Below are positions 59,813 through 64,000 of a stretch of 64,000 bases of DNA, piece after piece. Both the position numbers and the translations under genes were made by a program. Where the stretch lies: NCBI GenBank assembly GCA_905182985.1, contig CAJJDN010000015.1, forward strand, positions 258,798 to 322,797. Direction: 5' to 3'. Origin of the DNA: Paramecium sonneborni (taxonomy: Eukaryota; Ciliophora; Oligohymenophorea; Peniculida; Parameciidae). Every line of letters begins with the position of its first letter. The first letter of the stretch is position 1. Under the pieces are notes generated by a model, which made no database searches, was not told the origin of the DNA, and was given only the letters and a program-made list of their open reading frames with translations.

Positions 59813-61893
59813 ATGAAAATGGAGAGATCTCTCTATCTAAATGGTAAACCACTTGTTTAACCTCCATTAACAATTGACCAATAATTAAATGATCGTCTTG
59901 CTAGAACTGGATACAAAATAGAAGATATAAATAGACTCAATGAACGTCCAACATTATAAATTGTAGTTATATTAATAATACTCAAAGATTGATATCGATG
60001 GATTAACTTCTGGATACTTAAATAATAACTAAATATTCTAAATGCTTAAACAATAAATTATGAGTTGGAATGAAAAGGTTACTCTTCATAGAGCATAATA
60101 AATTGAATTAAAAGACCCATTTGTGTATGAAAACCTTTTTAGATAATTGAAGAACTCATTACTTGAAGTAGTAAGTACCAGAAATAAATAACAGCAATTA
60201 GAGTTTTTAGAGAAAGTTTCAACTTGGTTCTTTCGTTAATTACCAAAATCATAAAAATAACAATTATCTTAGTCTCTTGTAGAAAAGAAAGACAATGTAA
60301 CTTATTATTCATATTCTAAGATATTGTCATATAATCCAAATCCTTATAATGAAAGTATGTATGCATCTGGAATTGAAGATTACACATCTAAATGTAGATC
60401 AATGCACCCAGATTTAGATCCTCCTGAAGACAGAGTTAAAAGTTATCACAGAAAGAATCTACTTTCTGATACAAGTACAAGACCTGGTACAACTCCAGGA
60501 ATAATGGGTTTTTCACAACATACAAGGCCTTAAACATCATAAACTACTTATAAAATGGTTGATTAAGTTGATAAACTATCAAGACCAAGAACGAATTAAT
60601 AATATTCGGCTATAAAATAATAATCGTCTTGGATGTATGATACAAATTGTCCAGTTTTTGAAACTTTTGAAGAGTAATAAAAAAGTACTAGACGTTAAAT
60701 TTAAAGGGAGGAATCTCCTCTTAAAGCTGATAAACCTAGTGATAGAAATAAATTAGATTAAATAGAAGGCATTGAATAAGAGTAAGATGAAGATGAAGAA
60801 TAATCTCCTGACAAAATAGATGGTTCATAAAAAAATATATAATCTCAAAAAGATATTTCTCCAAAGAAAAAAAAAAAGAAAAAAGAAAGAAATGATAAAT
60901 ATATCAGTATTGCACCTGAATTAAAGACTTATAAAACTGATAAAGACACTTAATTAGCATATTAAGTTGGTTAAAATCAAAGACTTGGAGAATTCTAAGG
61001 TACATTTCATAATTATGATCCAACTAATCATGAAGATAGAATGGCTGCAGCTAGACTTAATTAATATTATTAAGAATAAAGAATAAAAGAAATTAAAGAA
61101 TAAAGAGAAGATATTGAAATGGTTTAAAATATGAAAGACTGGGCAGCAAACAAAAGTAGAATAGATGAAATAATCCTATAATCTGAATATGTATAAATAT
61201 GTTTATAATATGAATAGCTATAATCTTTTGGATCTCAGTTCTCGAATATTGGTATCAAATCAACTGAAATCTATGAATCTAAGAAAATGGATCTTGCTGA
61301 AGAAAAAGCCTATGCTAATTATTTAAATAAAACTTCATATCCAAAAGGTAGAATGGTCTAAAGTGCTATTCCAATAACTAAAATAATTGAAAATACTGTT
61401 ATGCCAACATAAGTAGATGATGAAGCTGAAGACTTTTAATCTAAAAATGCTTATTTAGAATATAGAATTAATTCATAAAGACTTTAATCCTTAAAAAGAG
61501 CAAGAGCCAGTTGGTTACCTGGAGGTATATAAAATCATCCTAGTGTTGAAAATATTCAAAATAATCGTACTTTATCTTCTAGTTGTTTTAGAAATGCTTA
61601 ACCAACTAAATAATTTAGTACTATTTTTAAAAGTCATAGTATTAAATCTGATATAGATAAATAAGTATTTTATAATTATTTAAATTTAGATAAGTGAAAT
61701 TAATGGATTGAAAAATAGATTAGCATCTGAAAAAAGATTTGTTCCTATCACTATACTATAAAAATCTCTTGTAATTCCTTAAGGACATCTAAATCCTTAA
61801 AAAGTACCACTTCCAAAACCTGGTATTATGTTAGCTAATATTCCTGATACAAGTAAAAAAACTAGAGGTAAAAAAAAGAAATCTAAGAAATGA
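59813..61893 (+). CDS. large hypothetical protein, 676 aa
   Basis: Two 25-nt introns leave 676 residues. It starts MKMERSLYLNGKPLVQPPLT. The N-terminal 150 residues look helical. A Ser/Pro/Arg/Thr region with STRPGTTPGIMGFSQHTRP follows, then a Gln/Glu/Asp patch and a Lys-rich run (PKKKKKKKE). A conserved-looking helical block comes next, with FHNYDPTNHEDRMAAARLNQ and MVQNMKDWAANKSRIDE. The tail contains RGKKKKSKK. It lacks membrane segments. It may be a ciliary or cytoskeletal protein, given the neighbours and composition, but no family is recognised. Exon lengths and both introns fit exactly. Confidence 0.7.
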
Positions 61894-61929
61894 TTATATA
61901 ATTATATAATATAATTATAGATTTATATA

Positions 61930-63104
61930 ATGAATATATATGAAATGGATTTAAATTCAGAAGAAAATAAAAAAAAACTTAATGCAGCTTTCCAATAAAT
62001 GAAATCTAAAATTTAATTAGAAGAAAAAAGAGCTTCATAAGAAGAATAGGAAAGAATTAAATATTAAGAAAAATACTATACTTTGAATAACGATAAAACT
62101 AAAATTGATTAAAAGTTAGCTCAAAAAGAAATAGATTTTATGAGAAAATGTGAAGAAATACTTGAAAAGGAAGATAGAATTAATGAATTATAGAAAAAGC
62201 TAGATTTTTATTAAGTAAATCTATTGTAAAAATACATTAGATGAATGAACCAAAAAAAGGTTTTTTTAATTTTGGAAGCGATGAAAATAAATAATTTCGT
62301 AGAAAACTATTTGATTTTTAACAAGAATTAGAAATTAAAACTAGTGAATTATAAAGACTTCATGAATTATTATTTGAGACTAGAAGACATCATGATGAAA
62401 TTGATAAGAAAAATTAAGATTAGATTATTACTTTAGAAGGCTAAATAAAAATGTAGATAGAAAAAAATGAAAAAGAAAAAAAAGCTAAAGAAGAATTAGA
62501 GGCATCAATAATATAATTAAATTATATTATAATAAACAAAGAGTCAGAACTTAAAACATTTAAATAAAAATTAAATGATTAAGATGATGAAATTAGACAA
62601 CTCAAAGAAAAATAATAGTAATAATAAGATATTTACAATGAATTATAAAGTACGTTAATTCTTAAAAAAGAGGAATTAAAGAAAATTTATTTAGAAACCG
62701 ATTAATAAAAAGCAACCCTAGAATCAATTAAAGATCATTTATATAATATAATTCCATAATTAGAAAATGAATATTAAAATTCCTCAATAGTATAGAGTTT
62801 AAAATAATTCGTTGATAAAACTTTTGGTGTTGATAAATAACGTGATTAAAAAGGTATTTTACAGATTATTTTTATAGTCAATTAAATAAAACAAGAATAA
62901 GAGTTATAGAAAGAACTTTTAATTTAAAAAGATAGCTATTAAGTATTTTAGAAGGCAAAAGATAGAATTATAAAGATGGGTAAAAATATGGAATAATTGG
63001 AAAAGAAGAATAAAATGCTTTAAGATCGAGTTTATCTCTTAGAAAATAAAAGAGCTTAAGGAAATTAATCAGAATAATAGAGTGATAAAATAAGTGTTAT
63101 GTGA
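61930..63104 (+). CDS. coiled-coil protein, 382 aa
   Basis: One 26-nt intron (GTAAATCTATT...ACATTAG) leaves 382 residues, nearly all helical and rich in Lys, Glu, Gln and Leu. A small break (KKGFFNFGSDENKQF) at about residue 95 separates two coils. The second coil contains SELQRLHELLFETRRHHDEI, and the frame ends SDKISVM. It lies only 36 bases from the end of the previous gene on the same strand. It is typical of filament or basal-body proteins. No specific family is recognised. Confidence 0.65.
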
Positions 63105-63233
63105 TTGTTTTAGTGGATATTATTTGATATACTCTCATATTATAATTGCATACTTAGAATGATTAAGAATAAAATCTTAACAGAGTTTAAAAACTTCTAA
63201 AAAAATAAAAAATAATTTTCCTTTTAGTAGTTA

Positions 63234-63728
63234 ATGTCTCATACCGATAGTACAAAAACATCAGGTTAAAAAGTTAAGAAATCTTTAATCAGTCCTTTAA
63301 AAGAAGCTCTTAATTAGGTCACAAAACAATATAGATTCTACATTTCTAATGAAGAATAAATCTTTGATGTAGTAATAGATGTAGCTCCTCATACAGAGCT
63401 AGTAGATGCTATCAACCGTGTTTTATAAATAGCTAGCAAAGATCATCCATTTGATTAGAATCCAAGAAATTATGAAGCCTATATAGCAAAGAAGAATGGA
63501 AAACCTAAAACTGATTTTCCTTCTTACTAAATAGACCTCTAATTAGACTAAACTCAAAATTCTATATTCTCTCTTGTTCATATGACATTTTAAGAAAGAA
63601 AACCAAAAAGAAAATCTACATATGATTATAGCAACAATTACAGCCCAATCAAACCTTAGTAATAAAAAGATATTGATGAAATCAAAGGATAAAAGAATTG
63701 GTTTCTTAGATTTTTGGGTTGTGCTTGA
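63234..63728 (+). CDS. hypothetical protein, 164 aa
   Basis: A single exon of 164 codons. The N-terminal half looks folded: PLKEALNQVTKQYRFYISNE then FDVVIDVAPHTELVDAINRV. The pattern of beta and helix resembles a ubiquitin-like or small RNP-type fold, but this is only a guess. A middle motif reads IASKDHPFDQNPRNYEAYIA. The C-terminus is basic and ends WFLRFLGCA, with a Cys near the end, which could be a lipid attachment site. The function is unknown. Confidence 0.6.
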
Positions 63729-63776
63729 TGATATTATAATTTTTATCTATTTAACACTTATTTATAAATATAAATT

Positions 63777-64000
63777 ATGAATAGATTAACTACAATAACT
63801 CACCTATCTGATAAAGAATAAATGTTGAATTAATATGAATTATTGATATAAGAGTATCGTAACTAACCTGATTCCATAAATATTATTGCTATTTGTCTCA
63901 ATAATATAGGAGCTTTATTAAATAAGTATCAACAAATTTATTTAGAAATGAACTTTTATCAAAATCAATTTTTAGATTTGTTAAATAGCACATGCTTAAA
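63777..64000 (+). CDS. hypothetical protein, 5' part cut by the window end
   Basis: The frame starts at ATG 63,777 (MNRLTTITHLSDKEQML) and is open to the last base, 74 codons. The text LLIQEYRNQPDSINIIAICLNNIGALLNKYQQIYLEM looks helical, a little like a TPR pair. It is too short for a family call. The rest lies outside the window. Confidence 0.5.

Overview
The window reads as macronuclear DNA of a ciliate, almost certainly Paramecium. Conserved genes stay open only if TAA and TAG are read as glutamine and TGA is the sole stop. The genes are cut by very short introns of about 19-37 bases, mostly 22-27, with GTA...TAG-like ends. The DNA is very AT-rich and genes are packed tightly on both strands. 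Most genes break up under the standard code, so the models below were read by eye with the ciliate code and with introns removed. Where exon lengths minus introns were divisible by three I treated the model as closed.

Layout. 1-4.1 kb: weak coding traces, a tRNA-Asp gene and a leucine-rich-repeat gene that starts well and then decays. 4.1-8.2 kb: 2-Cys peroxiredoxin, a TALE homeodomain protein, a TBL2-like membrane WD40 protein and a secreted acidic protein. 8.2-9.4 kb: relics, including a protein kinase missing its catalytic core. 9.4-18.1 kb: a KIF21-like kinesin with C-terminal WD40 repeats, a degraded coiled-coil region and the ciliary protein CCDC146/MBO2. 18.1-27.3 kb: a small unknown gene, an unusual VHS plus alpha-adaptin-appendage protein, a small membrane protein, the retromer subunit VPS29, two unknown proteins and succinyl-CoA ligase alpha. 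28.4-39.1 kb: a second kinesin, a mitotic cyclin, RPL26, histone H4, two membrane RING-H2 ligases, a NEK-like kinase and a UPF3-like protein. 39.2-50.3 kb: a TPR protein, several coiled-coil or low-complexity proteins, SPEF1/CLAMP, a cyclic-nucleotide-binding protein and a B-box protein. 50.3-64 kb: a gene-poor stretch, a MORN protein just downstream of a 4-TM reading frame in the same frame, a metallophosphoesterase, an assembly duplication around one N, an AIFM2-like oxidoreductase, a YTH-domain reader, and four coiled-coil or unknown genes, the last cut by the window end.

Functionally the window is a mixed eukaryotic neighbourhood, not an operon or island. Cilium and microtubule functions are frequent (KIF21-like kinesin, CCDC146, second kinesin, SPEF1, NEK). 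Membrane traffic (VHS/adaptin-ear, VPS29), RNA regulation (UPF3, YTH) and ubiquitin signalling (two RING-H2) are also present. Several frames carry single-base slips or single TGA codons. Together with the N-flanked exact duplication, these suggest draft-assembly errors at some sites and real gene decay at others.
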